Source: an uncultured Flavobacteriaceae bacterium (GTDB lineage Bacteria; Bacteroidota; Bacteroidia; Flavobacteriales; Flavobacteriaceae). From it: a stretch of DNA of 64,000 nt. Position numbers and translations under genes: made by a program. Where the stretch lies: positions 1 through 64,000 of the forward strand of contig CANLUS010000003.1 in NCBI GenBank assembly GCA_947494325.1, in the 5' to 3' direction. Shown here piece by piece: positions 41,312-51,451 of the stretch. How positions within the stretch are numbered: the stretch's first letter is position 1; each line of letters starts with the position of its first letter. The notes under the pieces are model-generated. The model made no database searches, was not told the origin of the DNA, and saw nothing but the letters and a program-made list of their open reading frames with translations.

Positions 41312-44300
41312 TTAGTTAATTTTAACTCTCACACCTTCACTATGACTTGAAAATTCAGGGGCATACATACTTTGAATAGTTGTGATACCATTTGAGAAAT
41401 TACCTTTATTGTTCACGCGTAGGTCATATTCGAACACATATATACCTTTTGGTAAATAGTCAAAGAAGAAGTTTGTAGCGGCGTCTTTAGTACTTTCATA
41501 ATAGCCTAAGCCATCCTGCCATTTATATCGTGATAGTACATTGATGGGCTCAAAACCTGCTGCTCGCATATCTTTCATATGAACAAATTCCATAGCACGA
41601 TCTACTTTTAGTTCGATTCGAACACGCACCAGATCACCTAGTTTCAAATTACGTGATGCGGTAATTTCTGACAGTTTTTCTCCTTTGTCTGTATTCGTTT
41701 TTAGGAAGAGTTTCTTTTGCAGTTTCAACGGTGTTTCGGCAGAAGTAATTTTGTCTAGGTCTTCAAAATATTGCCAATATAAGGCACCCCACGCAATACC
41801 CGTCGATTTTTTAGAAAGTTGCACTTCGGAGAGTTTTGGGGTAATTTCTGAGCCATTCCAAGAAGTTTTAAAATACCCCGTGCCAGCTTCTACTTTTGAA
41901 TCTTCTAATTGTAAAGGATCAATAACTTTATCACCCATGGTGATACCAATAAAATCAGTCACTTCTAGCCAATCAGAACCTTGTAATAACAGTGCATACA
42001 CTGCCTCAGTAGTGGCTTTGGTAGTTTTCCAACGATTGGTTTGTTTATTTTTAAGTAACCATACCTTGAGCTCGTCAACGACTTTGACATCGCCATCAAT
42101 TTCACTAAAGGCTTCAATGAGTAAAGCTTGTGTTTCGATAGGTGCTTGGTACCAATACCAACTAGCCGTATTACTTTTCCAGTACATACCTAATTCTTCG
42201 CTTGTAATGGAATTTTCTTTTAAGGAAGCAATGATTTTAGAAGCTAGAGCGTTATCATTTCTATTTGCAATTAAAGCGACCATTCCTTTTGCATAGAGAT
42301 TGTATTGTTGCCAAAATTTATAGGCTTGATTTGTATAGAAAGTCACTGCTTTTTGCGTGTTGTCATCAATTACAATGTCTTTATAAAAACTGCGCATATA
42401 TAGATATTGAATTTGAAAATGACTGGTATGATTTCGTTTCCAAAATGCGGCTTCTTTTTTTCTTCCTTGGGCTTTTGTTTTAGCGCTTTCTCGGATTCTC
42501 TTTGCTTCTTTTTCAAGAGCGCGATAATCTTCTAAAATTTCGCCATCCAAAAATCTCACAGCCTTTTGAAGCATTGATTTTTCTAGACCTTTAGAGGCGA
42601 CGCCTAATTTATTCAAATGACCAAACCCCGAAGCAATGTGTTGGGTAATATATCGATTCGGATAGCGAGAGCCTTTAAACCAAGGAAAGCCACCATTACT
42701 CATTTGGATCTGACCCAATTTGCGCGACGCCGATTGTAATTCGTTTTGCATTTTATTCAAATCAAATAACAGCGCGATTCGTTTTTTCTGTTCTGTCTCA
42801 GACTGCGCATCTCGTAACCAAGGAGTTTCTTGTATAATGATCGATTTTAACTCTTGATTTTTCTCAAGATTACTTAAAAGTGCGTCGGTCGATGCCCATT
42901 GATTGAAAACTTCCTGAATTCGAGGATTTGAATTCGCGATATGACTCGCCAAAGCGTTCGCATAGTATCTCGAAAATGTTTGTTCAGCACACTCATATGG
43001 ATATTCCATCAAATAAGGTAGGGCTTGCACAGCATACCAAGCGGGATTTGAAGTCACTTCGAGTGTTAGTTTGTGATTTTTACGAGTTGTCGACGTCGTA
43101 TTCTTCAATTTATCCAGCGTAAATGTTTTAGTTTGATTTGAACGTAACCACATCGGTAGTGTTTCGGTTACTAGCATTCTATTCGATAGCACCGGTAAGG
43201 CATTTTCCTCTCCGTCAGTAAAATCGGCAGCTTTGGCTACAATTCTATATTTTACAGCTTGTACATCATTTGGAATTTGCAACGTCCAACTCACATTGGC
43301 ATTACCTTTTGCATCGATGGTGAAACTTTTCTGATTATCAGCATTGTCGAGCTTTGCATTTATTGGTTTATTCGTTAGGGCGTCGAACAATTGCAACTCA
43401 CTGATCCCTTTGAGATTTTTATCTGTAAGATTTGCAATTTTAGAAGCGAAGGTAATTTGATCTCCTTCACGTAAAAAACGAGGCGGATTTGGTAATACCA
43501 TCAATTCTTTTTGTGTCACTGCGGTGAGTTGCTTCGTTGAAGAAGCCATGTCTTTTGTATGTGCCAATAACTGTAATTTCCATTTAGTCAAGCTTTCGGG
43601 TACCGTAAAATTAAAACTTACGTTACCCTCAGTATCGGTTTTAAGATGTGGATAGAAAAAAGCCGTTTCTTGAAGATTTTTACGAACTGAAATTCCTTTG
43701 AGCTGTCCTTCAGTTTCAGAATTATTACCAACAGCATTTCCAGTTTCTAACTCAGAAGAACTACCAGGAGCACCAGCAGGTTTTTGTTCTTTGGCATGAG
43801 CCATCTCAGCTGGAGCTGCACTCCGCTTTAATTTTCTACTCTCGCTTTTCGCCATACCTGACACCACTACTTCGTCTAGAGAACTGTCTTCTTCTACTGC
43901 TAGTGAAAAACGCTCAACGATACGATTTCGATGGCCAAATCCAAATCCAAACCAATTTAACTGGTCGTAATATTGAGAAGAAAAGCTATGCGACAAATTA
44001 CCTTGCTGTATAACATTAAAATTCAAATTACCAAAACTGCGACTAGCATTACTTCGATTATATGAATAGTAATAATGGTATCCAATTGGATTGAAACTCC
44101 AATTGTGTGGTCTAAACTGATCTAATGACGCGTCGTACATCGATGCCAAGAGTTCTCCGGTTACTTGATCGCTTTTATCTCCTTTCACCTTGAAGCTCCA
44201 TGTTTCATTTTGACCAGGTCGTAGTTTATCTCGAAAAGTAGACGTTTCTATATTAAGATCATTTTTGGGATAAGGCACACGAATATTTAATGATCCGTTT

Positions 44301-47300
44301 TTAAACGAGTTGTAATTCGTCAATTGATAATGAATGGCAAACCCACCTTCATCGTTTTTTTTAACAGGAATTGTAATTGTTTGGAGGTTATCCGAAAGCT
44401 TGATCATATGCGTGCTCACAATCGAGTAGTTCTTTTCCACGGTTACAGTAGCCGTTAAATCTTTGGAAGCCGACCCTAGAGTCAATCGTACAAAATCTCC
44501 GGGTTCATATGTGGTTTTATCAGTTTTAATGACGAACAATTGTTTGTCAGCCACTGATTTATCTTTTTTCGAAAATACTTCAAAGCGTTGCTCATCTTTA
44601 ACATTTTGACCGAATTTATCTTTACATTCAAGAACCGCTATATAGTTACCAGACGCCCATTTTCTTATACTTTTAAGTTGCATACTGGTAGATTTCTTAG
44701 TATCAACAGTCACTTCAAAAACCAGAGCTCCTTTTTTCCAACTCTTGATATCACTTTCATTTTGATAAGCGTCATGTGGAAAGAGTTTGGTAAATTCTTC
44801 CTTTGAGAATTCTTGATAATCGGGTGCCAACCAAGGTCTTGGGCGCAAAACATGTTGCGGTGCTTGAAGCTTATATATTTTTAAGAGGCCCTTAGTTGGC
44901 GCAAATTCCCCATTTAAGTTGTTCGTAGTGACGTCTATAGTATGGTCTTTTTTTGACTTATCTAACCTATTCGAAATATTTAATGAAGCATGCAACGCAT
45001 GGTAGCCAACCTTTACAATAGTTTCGGTGCTTCGGGTTTCTCCATTGATGTCGGTGACATCAGCAATTACTTTATAATTGAATGTTGGTTGAGTCGATGG
45101 TATAATTTTAGGGTCGGGCAAGGCTTTGAATTTAATTTTAAAATTGCCCTCATTATCGGTGCTAGTTTCGCCATGAGTAATTTCTTGACTATCGGAAGAA
45201 AAGCTCGGTCTAGAATACCAATACCATCTAGGATATTGCGCAGTTCGAAATACGCGATAGGTTACTTTCGCATCTGTAATAGTACTTCCGGCGAAAGCCT
45301 TGGCAAACCCATGCACGGTAATACTATCATTGAGTTTATAAGTGACCGTTATCGGCTTAAATTCGGTTTCAAACTTAGGTCTTTTGTATTCTTCTACTGA
45401 AAAGTTTGTGCTACCATTTAGTCTTTTCGATAGGATGCGTCGCGCATTGACATGAATACTAAAATTTCCAGTCAATCCCGAATTTGGAAGTATAAATTCG
45501 CCACTAAAGGACCCAAATTCATTGGTTTTCAATTCAAGCGTTTTTACGTCTTGATAGTTTACATCTTTTAAGGTGACCTTCACATTTTTATTCTCAATCG
45601 CGCTTGATTTATTAGCTTTCATAGCAATAGCTATCCCTTTAAAATAAACAGTTTGACCAGGTCTATAGATACTGCGATCGGTAAACAAAAACGCTCGCAA
45701 ATTTGTGCTATTATTCTTTCGCGGTTTGTACAATTCGTTTAAATAGAAATCTCCAAAAATAGCTTTGTCTTTTTTGTAAGTAACAGTCGCAACAACATTT
45801 CTATGACGCTCATTTACTTTGAATTCGGCTTGCCCCTTAGTATTTGTAGTTAAAGTGCTCTCATAGAATTTATTATAGCGACCAACATTAAAGTTTTTCA
45901 AATGTATTGTGGCGCCAGCAATTGGAGTACCAGAATTTCTATCTACCACTTGATAGAGGTATTTATCAGATGTCTGGTTTTCAATTAAGGCGATATTAGT
46001 CACTTGGATAAAGCTATAGGCGAATGTGTGTTCTACTGAGAAACTGGCATCTGTTGAAGCAAAAATCATATATGTGCCTTGGGATAATTCAGGTAGTAGC
46101 ACTTCAGTTTTGTGCTGCTGATAATCCTGCTCATTTTTCAACGTAGTATCCCAAGATTTAACGACTTTTAATGTATTTATAAAAGCAACTTTTGAAGAAT
46201 CATTGTAGATTTCATTAAAGTTTTTTCGTTGTTTTTTACTGATCTCTAACGCTTTAAAATACAGTTGATCTGAATTTTTATAAGTCACCAAGAGTCTAGA
46301 AGGAGTGCTAATAGGTATAAACTTTTCGGCCGTCATCTGTAGATTTTTATTGAGAATGCTGTACCGTAAGCTTTTACATTTTTGAGCTCCGACCGACTTT
46401 GGAAATTTTAAAATTGCAGCATCACAGATAGCTAACGCTTCTTTTAGTTTCCAACGATTGTCTTCACTTTTTAATGGAATATAATTAGTGGCTTGTTGAT
46501 TGAGCAGAAGGGCCATTCGATAGTCAATTTCGGTAGCTATTTGGTTCACACTATAGTGCCCTTTTAAATATTTTAATGTTTCTAGATAAACCGCATCTTT
46601 ATCATCAAAAGTTGCATTGTGCTTTACAAAATCTAATCGATCTAAGGTTAGGTTAACTAGCGCCGAAGGATCCTCATCCCTTTTGTGAAATAAGGTTAAA
46701 TTCTTATAGATGCGAAGTGCATGTAATTGTTGAGATAAACTATCTTTTGAATTGAATTGAGCAGCAGTAAAAGCAGCATTGGATTTGAGCAAATCTGGAT
46801 TACTAATTTCAAATTTATAGGAAGGTCTTTTTAGATTTCGTTCATCTGTCTTATAGAATCCAATGGCTCGATGTGCCAGAAAATCATATAACGTTGGTCT
46901 AAACTTTTTTGAATTCTTTTGGGTAGTAAGAATATCATTATATAGATTTAAGTCAGTTTGTTGTAAGGTCAAGGTATTGTGTAACGACCCTTGAAAATGT
47001 AGATGTGTCTCCTCAAAAATAGTCTGTAAATCCCAAGTACGAAAATCATCCGAATTCACTTTTTGGGTCGTATTTGTCCTGTTGTAAAAACGCCACCTAT
47101 TTTGTTGAAAATATTGCCAATACAAATCGGCTAAGATACTTTCTAAAATGTTTTTAGTGGGGAAACTTGTCGCCTCAATTTCTTTTTTAAGTTCTTGGAC
47201 AATTGATAATTGTGCATTTTCTTCTAAGGTTAATGCGAACTTTGATTTGTATAATAAGGTCTTAACAAGCTGAGGATGATTTTTTGTACGCTTTGCTTTT

Positions 47301-47467
47301 TTGTAAATTTTTTCAACTTCCGCTAAGGCAGATTTTGGTAATCTTTTTAACTCAAATTGTTGTACTACTTTCCATTGATCTTCACAAGCATCATACATAT
47401 CTGACTGCGCATGGATACCAATTGAAAATAGAAATATTCCAACTAAAATTGAACTAACTTTTTTCAT
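41312..47467 (-). CDS. Alpha-2-macroglobulin family protein, 2051 residues
   Basis: A very large secreted protein with a Sec signal (LVGIFLFSIGIHAQ, about residue 20). A helical N-terminal third (to about residue 380) precedes macroglobulin-like beta domains; MG2 has FLFTDRSIYRPGQTVYFKG near 602. The thioester motif CAEQ is at residues 1493-1496 in YPYECAEQTFSRY, in front of the helical thioester domain. Between the bait-like region and the A2M domain, at about 1195-1260, lies a low-complexity stretch that opens SLDEVVVSG (D1198) and includes KRSAAPAE. Bacterial members trap proteases in the periplasm or at the surface. No PBP1C gene, the usual partner, is adjacent. Confidence 0.92.
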   Translation of the reverse strand: MKKVSSILVGIFLFSIGIHAQSDMYDACEDQWKVVQQFELKRLPKSALAEVEKIYKKAKRTKNHPQLVKTLLYKSKFALTLEENAQLSIVQELKKEIEATSFPTKNILESILADLYWQYFQQNRWRFYNRTNTTQKVNSDDFRTWDLQTIFEETHLHFQGSLHNTLTLQQTDLNLYNDILTTQKNSKKFRPTLYDFLAHRAIGFYKTDERNLKRPSYKFEISNPDLLKSNAAFTAAQFNSKDSLSQQLHALRIYKNLTLFHKRDEDPSALVNLTLDRLDFVKHNATFDDKDAVYLETLKYLKGHYSVNQIATEIDYRMALLLNQQATNYIPLKSEDNRWKLKEALAICDAAILKFPKSVGAQKCKSLRYSILNKNLQMTAEKFIPISTPSRLLVTYKNSDQLYFKALEISKKQRKNFNEIYNDSSKVAFINTLKVVKSWDTTLKNEQDYQQHKTEVLLPELSQGTYMIFASTDASFSVEHTFAYSFIQVTNIALIENQTSDKYLYQVVDRNSGTPIAGATIHLKNFNVGRYNKFYESTLTTNTKGQAEFKVNERHRNVVATVTYKKDKAIFGDFYLNELYKPRKNNSTNLRAFLFTDRSIYRPGQTVYFKGIAIAMKANKSSAIENKNVKVTLKDVNYQDVKTLELKTNEFGSFSGEFILPNSGLTGNFSIHVNARRILSKRLNGSTNFSVEEYKRPKFETEFKPITVTYKLNDSITVHGFAKAFAGSTITDAKVTYRVFRTAQYPRWYWYSRPSFSSDSQEITHGETSTDNEGNFKIKFKALPDPKIIPSTQPTFNYKVIADVTDINGETRSTETIVKVGYHALHASLNISNRLDKSKKDHTIDVTTNNLNGEFAPTKGLLKIYKLQAPQHVLRPRPWLAPDYQEFSKEEFTKLFPHDAYQNESDIKSWKKGALVFEVTVDTKKSTSMQLKSIRKWASGNYIAVLECKDKFGQNVKDEQRFEVFSKKDKSVADKQLFVIKTDKTTYEPGDFVRLTLGSASKDLTATVTVEKNYSIVSTHMIKLSDNLQTITIPVKKNDEGGFAIHYQLTNYNSFKNGSLNIRVPYPKNDLNIETSTFRDKLRPGQNETWSFKVKGDKSDQVTGELLASMYDASLDQFRPHNWSFNPIGYHYYYSYNRSNASRSFGNLNFNVIQQGNLSHSFSSQYYDQLNWFGFGFGHRNRIVERFSLAVEEDSSLDEVVVSGMAKSESRKLKRSAAPAEMAHAKEQKPAGAPGSSSELETGNAVGNNSETEGQLKGISVRKNLQETAFFYPHLKTDTEGNVSFNFTVPESLTKWKLQLLAHTKDMASSTKQLTAVTQKELMVLPNPPRFLREGDQITFASKIANLTDKNLKGISELQLFDALTNKPINAKLDNADNQKSFTIDAKGNANVSWTLQIPNDVQAVKYRIVAKAADFTDGEENALPVLSNRMLVTETLPMWLRSNQTKTFTLDKLKNTTSTTRKNHKLTLEVTSNPAWYAVQALPYLMEYPYECAEQTFSRYYANALASHIANSNPRIQEVFNQWASTDALLSNLEKNQELKSIIIQETPWLRDAQSETEQKKRIALLFDLNKMQNELQSASRKLGQIQMSNGGFPWFKGSRYPNRYITQHIASGFGHLNKLGVASKGLEKSMLQKAVRFLDGEILEDYRALEKEAKRIRESAKTKAQGRKKEAAFWKRNHTSHFQIQYLYMRSFYKDIVIDDNTQKAVTFYTNQAYKFWQQYNLYAKGMVALIANRNDNALASKIIASLKENSITSEELGMYWKSNTASWYWYQAPIETQALLIEAFSEIDGDVKVVDELKVWLLKNKQTNRWKTTKATTEAVYALLLQGSDWLEVTDFIGITMGDKVIDPLQLEDSKVEAGTGYFKTSWNGSEITPKLSEVQLSKKSTGIAWGALYWQYFEDLDKITSAETPLKLQKKLFLKTNTDKGEKLSEITASRNLKLGDLVRVRIELKVDRAMEFVHMKDMRAAGFEPINVLSRYKWQDGLGYYESTKDAATNFFFDYLPKGIYVFEYDLRVNNKGNFSNGITTIQSMYAPEFSSHSEGVRVKIN

Positions 47468-47671
47468 AAAAATTATTTTAAAGTATTCAAATTACTGCTA
47501 TCTATACAATTATAACAAGCAGAAATGAGCAAACGAGCTCTTTTTAAAAGTGAAGGGTTCGTTTGATTGAGTTTGGTTCTTAAAGATAAAGGTTTTAAAA
47601 GTTTAAATATGTATAATGTTAAAATTTATTCAGTTTAGAAAGGTTGATTTTGAATTTGCGACTCTTTTATT

Positions 47672-48559
47672 ATGAAGAAATTTTTAATCGCATTTTTTTG
47701 CCCGTTTTTGTTGTTTGGACAATCTTTCTATACCGAAGTAGATGCCTTGATTGAAGATAAGAAGTTTATGAAAGCAGAGCAATTGTTGGCAGCGCACATT
47801 AACAAACACCCCGATGATGAAAAAGCTATAGAATTGTTGGGTGACGCTTACGGTTCACAACATAAATGGGATTCGGCTATCGATCAGTATAAAGTGCTAG
47901 TAGAACGTCATGGGAATAAAGCAGAGTATCATTATAAATACGGAGGTGCTCTGGGTATAAAAGCAACAAAAATTAGTAAGCTAAAAGCATTAGGATTAGT
48001 AGGTGAAGTTAAAAAATCATTATTGAAAGCAGCAGCACTAGATATGGATCACATTGAAACACGATGGGCCTTGGTTGAACTATATATGCAATTGCCGGCA
48101 TTGGTTGGTGGGAGTAAAAAGAAAGCGTTGAAGTATGCGAATGAGTTACAGGGTTTATCAAAACTTGACGGGTATTTAGCGAAAGGATTCATCTATGAAT
48201 ATGATAAAGAATTAGTACGAGCTGAGAAGTACCATAAAATGGCCATATTAGATGGGAATGTATTGAAGATTAAAAATAGGAATGAAAGAAATACACAGTA
48301 TTATCAACTAGGTAAAATTGCAGCAGTTTATAACTTAGAACTAGACAAGGGGGAGAAATGCTTGTTGAGATATATTAAAAATCATTCTGCCAAAGACGGA
48401 GTTTCTTTGGCATGGGCTTATGTGAGACTAGCTCAAATATATAAACATAAAGGTTCTAAGATTATGGCATTAAAATGGATAGATAAAGCTATTACAAATA
48501 ACCCTAACTTTATAGAAGCGTTAGATGAAAAGCGTGTTATCACATCCTTGAAGAGCTAA
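47672..48559 (+). CDS. Secreted TPR-repeat protein
   Basis: A 295-residue protein with an N-terminal signal peptide (FLIAFFCPFLLFGQS) and several TPR-like helical pairs: EQLLAAHINKHPDDEKAIELLGDAYGSQHKWDSAIDQYKVLVERHG, KSLLKAAALDMDHIETRWALVELYM, and KIMALKWIDKAITNNPNFIEAL. It should be a periplasmic scaffold or interaction protein; no partner can be named. It diverges from the alpha-2-macroglobulin gene across a 204-bp gap without a recognisable promoter and precedes mpl by 96 bp. Confidence 0.85.
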   Translation: MKKFLIAFFCPFLLFGQSFYTEVDALIEDKKFMKAEQLLAAHINKHPDDEKAIELLGDAYGSQHKWDSAIDQYKVLVERHGNKAEYHYKYGGALGIKATKISKLKALGLVGEVKKSLLKAAALDMDHIETRWALVELYMQLPALVGGSKKKALKYANELQGLSKLDGYLAKGFIYEYDKELVRAEKYHKMAILDGNVLKIKNRNERNTQYYQLGKIAAVYNLELDKGEKCLLRYIKNHSAKDGVSLAWAYVRLAQIYKHKGSKIMALKWIDKAITNNPNFIEALDEKRVITSLKS

Positions 48560-48655
48560 GAAGAAAGATGCTTTAATTAGAATTTTAATTGAAGCGCCAA
48601 TGATTCCTTATTTTGAATTGCAATCCATATCTTTAGGGTCTATTTTAAAGAGTAC

Positions 48656-50008
48656 ATGAATATACATTTTATTGCAATTGGTGGTGCTGCAATGCATAAC
48701 CTTGCCTTGGCCTTATTTCAAAAAGGATATCGAGTTACGGGTAGTGATGATACGATACATGATCCGTCAAAATCACGTTTAGCGGCCAAAGGCTTGCTCC
48801 CTGAAGAGTTTGGATGGTTTCCCGAAAAAATAACGAGCGATTTGGATGCTGTCATTCTCGGAATGCACGCAAAAGCTGATAATCCAGAATTATTAAAAGC
48901 GCAAGAGTTAGGGATGAAAATCTATTCCTACCCTGAGTTTTTATATGAACAATCAAAAGACAAAACACGTGTAGTTATTGGAGGGTCGCATGGTAAAACA
49001 TCAATTACTTCCATGATTTTACATGTGCTGCATTATCATGAAAGAGATGTTGATTATATGGTGGGGGCTCAATTAGAAGGTTTTGATACCATGGTACATT
49101 TAACGCCAGATAATGAGTTTATTATCCTAGAAGGGGATGAGTATTTAAGTTCGCCAATAGATAGACGCCCTAAATTTCATCTATACAAACCCAATATTGC
49201 TTTATTAAGCGGCATTGCTTGGGATCATATCAATGTGTTTCCAACTTTTGAAAATTATGTAGAGCAGTTTAGCATCTTTACAGATTCCTTGACTAATGGA
49301 GGAATTATGGTATACAACCAAGAAGATAAAGAAGTCAAAAGGGTTGTTGAAGACAGTGTAAACGCGATTAAAAAATATCCATACCTAACTCCAGAATATA
49401 CTATTGAAAATGGGACAACCTTTTTAGATACATCAGACGGTAAATTACCATTGGAAATTTTCGGAAAGCACAATTTACAGAATTTAGCTGGTGCAAAATG
49501 GATTTGTCAACATGTCGGTGTAGATGAAGATGATTTTTACGAGGCGATAGCGACTTTTAAAGGCGCTAGTAAACGTTTAGAGAAGATTGCAGAAAGTAAA
49601 TCAACCGTTGTTTTTAAAGACTTTGCACATTCTCCAAGTAAAGTGCATGCAACGACGAATTCGGTTAAAGAACAATACAACGAAAGAATAGTATTGGCTT
49701 GCTTAGAGTTGCATACCTATAGTAGTTTGAATGCTGAGTTTTTGAAAGAATATAAAGGTGCGCTCGATGCTGCCGATAAAGCCGTTGTTTTTTATTCCCC
49801 ACATGCTGTTGAAATCAAAAAGTTAGAGAAAGTTTCTGAACAACAAATAGAAAGTGCCTTTGAGCGCGATGATTTGATTATTTATACAGATCCTTCTAAA
49901 TTTAAACAGTTCTTGTTCTCTCAAAAGTTAGAAAATACCGCTGTACTATTAATGAGTTCAGGAAATTACGGAGGACTAGATTTTGAAGAAGTAAAGAGTT
50001 TAGTTTGA
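48656..50008 (+). CDS. mpl: UDP-N-acetylmuramate:tripeptide ligase, cell-wall recycling
   Basis: A 450-residue Mur-ligase-type enzyme. It starts MNIHFIAIGGAAMHNLALALFQKGYRVTGSDD; the ATP loop is VIGGSHGKTSITSMI near residue 104 and LLSGIAWDHINVFP follows near 184. Compared with MurC it has the Mpl order of motifs and joins the recovered peptide L-Ala-gamma-D-Glu-meso-DAP to UDP-MurNAc. It lets the cell reuse peptidoglycan fragments. It is convergent with the TPM gene with 3 bp between stop codons. Confidence 0.93.
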   Translation: MNIHFIAIGGAAMHNLALALFQKGYRVTGSDDTIHDPSKSRLAAKGLLPEEFGWFPEKITSDLDAVILGMHAKADNPELLKAQELGMKIYSYPEFLYEQSKDKTRVVIGGSHGKTSITSMILHVLHYHERDVDYMVGAQLEGFDTMVHLTPDNEFIILEGDEYLSSPIDRRPKFHLYKPNIALLSGIAWDHINVFPTFENYVEQFSIFTDSLTNGGIMVYNQEDKEVKRVVEDSVNAIKKYPYLTPEYTIENGTTFLDTSDGKLPLEIFGKHNLQNLAGAKWICQHVGVDEDDFYEAIATFKGASKRLEKIAESKSTVVFKDFAHSPSKVHATTNSVKEQYNERIVLACLELHTYSSLNAEFLKEYKGALDAADKAVVFYSPHAVEIKKLEKVSEQQIESAFERDDLIIYTDPSKFKQFLFSQKLENTAVLLMSSGNYGGLDFEEVKSLV

Positions 50009-50011
50009 CAA

Positions 50012-51442
50012 TTACCAGCTCACGCCTGCACCACCGCCTCCAGAGCTACCGCCACCAAAACTGGAGGAGCCACTACTCGAGCTACCACCGCCAAAACTAG
50101 AACTAGAGGAGGAGCCAGAAGAAGATGTATGCTGCACTAATTGCGGTATGATTTCTACCTTCTCTTCTTTATAATGACAATTACGACAATCATAGTATAT
50201 CTTACGTTCACCGCTTCGATTATAATTCGCTGATTTCAGAACTACCGTTTTTGATTTTCCAAAAGTCTTATAATCGCATTCTTGACAATGACTGTATTTT
50301 CTGCTCGACCCTTCGTATTCTAAGACCAAAATATCACTTTCATCATCAGTCACCCAAACGTCATATCGAATCGCTTCTAAGCTTTCTTCTAGTATTTGGG
50401 CTTTTTCTAAAAATGCATTTTCTGCCCATTCATCTTTTATAAACAATTGTTTTCCATTTACACTACTAAATCTTGGTGCGTAGCGATATCTTTTTAATCT
50501 CTTTTTTATGAGCTTGTTAAAATAAACCAATGGAATTGGAATAAGGAATAGCAGGCATCCAACTTTTAACTTCTTTAAGCGATGATATTTATCGTAATAA
50601 TCATCTTTTGAGCGCTCAATATCATAAGCTATTCCATAGTAACCAATAAAAAATAAGGAACAAATAATGGTATAAATTCCAAGAATATAAAACAGCACTA
50701 CAGGAATACCTTTCTTGTTAGAAGGAGGATGATTAATCTTGTTAGAATATATTTCGGCAATGGCATCTGGGTCATTGAGAAACAATTGCACTTTTTTTAC
50801 TGCTTCTATAAGCCCTTTACCAAAATTACCTTGTTTGAAATTAGGAACGATCTCACTGGTACCAATACGATAGCAAACAACATCGGTCAATATTGGTTCT
50901 AAACCATAACCAACTTCAAACTCTGTACGACGTTGATCCATAACCGTCAAAATAAGTAATCCGTTATCAGTATCTCCTTGCCCAACACCCCATTCTTCAA
51001 ATAAATCTACAGCAAAATTTTTAGGTACTTCATTCCCAATCCCTGGGAGGATAACTACAGCTATTTGCGCGGTGGATTTTTGCTCTATTGCCCAAATAAG
51101 ACTATTGAGTTCTTGTTCATCTATGGCAGAAATATAGTCATTAGGATCAGAGATGTAGCCTGTTCCCCCTTTCTTTTTTGGGTTGGTAACTTGTTCAACT
51201 GTATAATTGTCTTGAGGTTCCCCATAGGCAGGCTTTACAAAGAAACCAGAAGATACCGATTCGGTATTTTTAGTGCCGAGTTTATCTATAACATCCTTGA
51301 TACTATCAACAAGTTCTTGATCTGTTTCTTGTAAATCAGAATTTAAAGAGTTTTCTTGTCCCTGTATCAATTGAAAACTTCCAATGATAAAAAAAATGGA
51401 AACAAGACAGCCGTAACGAAAGGATGTTATAACATAACTCAT
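50012..51442 (-). CDS. TPM-domain membrane protein with zinc ribbon and Gly/Ser tail
   Basis: A 476-residue protein. A signal peptide or anchor (FIIGSFQLIQGQ) is followed by the TPM (YgcG) domain at about 95-210: IDEQELNSLIWAIEQKSTAQIAVVILPG, then DNGLLILTVMDQRRTEFEVGYGLE. Two membrane segments lie near 248-270 and 293-310. The cytoplasmic part has a CxxC...CxxC zinc-ribbon-like element (HCQECDYKTFG, YYDCRNCHYKEE) and ends in a Ser/Gly repeat (GGGSSSSGSSSFGGG) closing with GVSW. TPM domains are linked to membrane-protein or photosystem repair and phosphatase activity; the role here is open. Confidence 0.85.
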   Translation of the reverse strand: MSYVITSFRYGCLVSIFFIIGSFQLIQGQENSLNSDLQETDQELVDSIKDVIDKLGTKNTESVSSGFFVKPAYGEPQDNYTVEQVTNPKKKGGTGYISDPNDYISAIDEQELNSLIWAIEQKSTAQIAVVILPGIGNEVPKNFAVDLFEEWGVGQGDTDNGLLILTVMDQRRTEFEVGYGLEPILTDVVCYRIGTSEIVPNFKQGNFGKGLIEAVKKVQLFLNDPDAIAEIYSNKINHPPSNKKGIPVVLFYILGIYTIICSLFFIGYYGIAYDIERSKDDYYDKYHRLKKLKVGCLLFLIPIPLVYFNKLIKKRLKRYRYAPRFSSVNGKQLFIKDEWAENAFLEKAQILEESLEAIRYDVWVTDDESDILVLEYEGSSRKYSHCQECDYKTFGKSKTVVLKSANYNRSGERKIYYDCRNCHYKEEKVEIIPQLVQHTSSSGSSSSSSFGGGSSSSGSSSFGGGSSGGGGAGVSW

Positions 51443-51451
51443 TCGTACAGT

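Noticed and set aside
41685-45400. Several rightward open frames inside the large alpha-2-macroglobulin gene
   Set aside because: They are antisense to a clear coding sequence, have low-complexity composition and no start signals.
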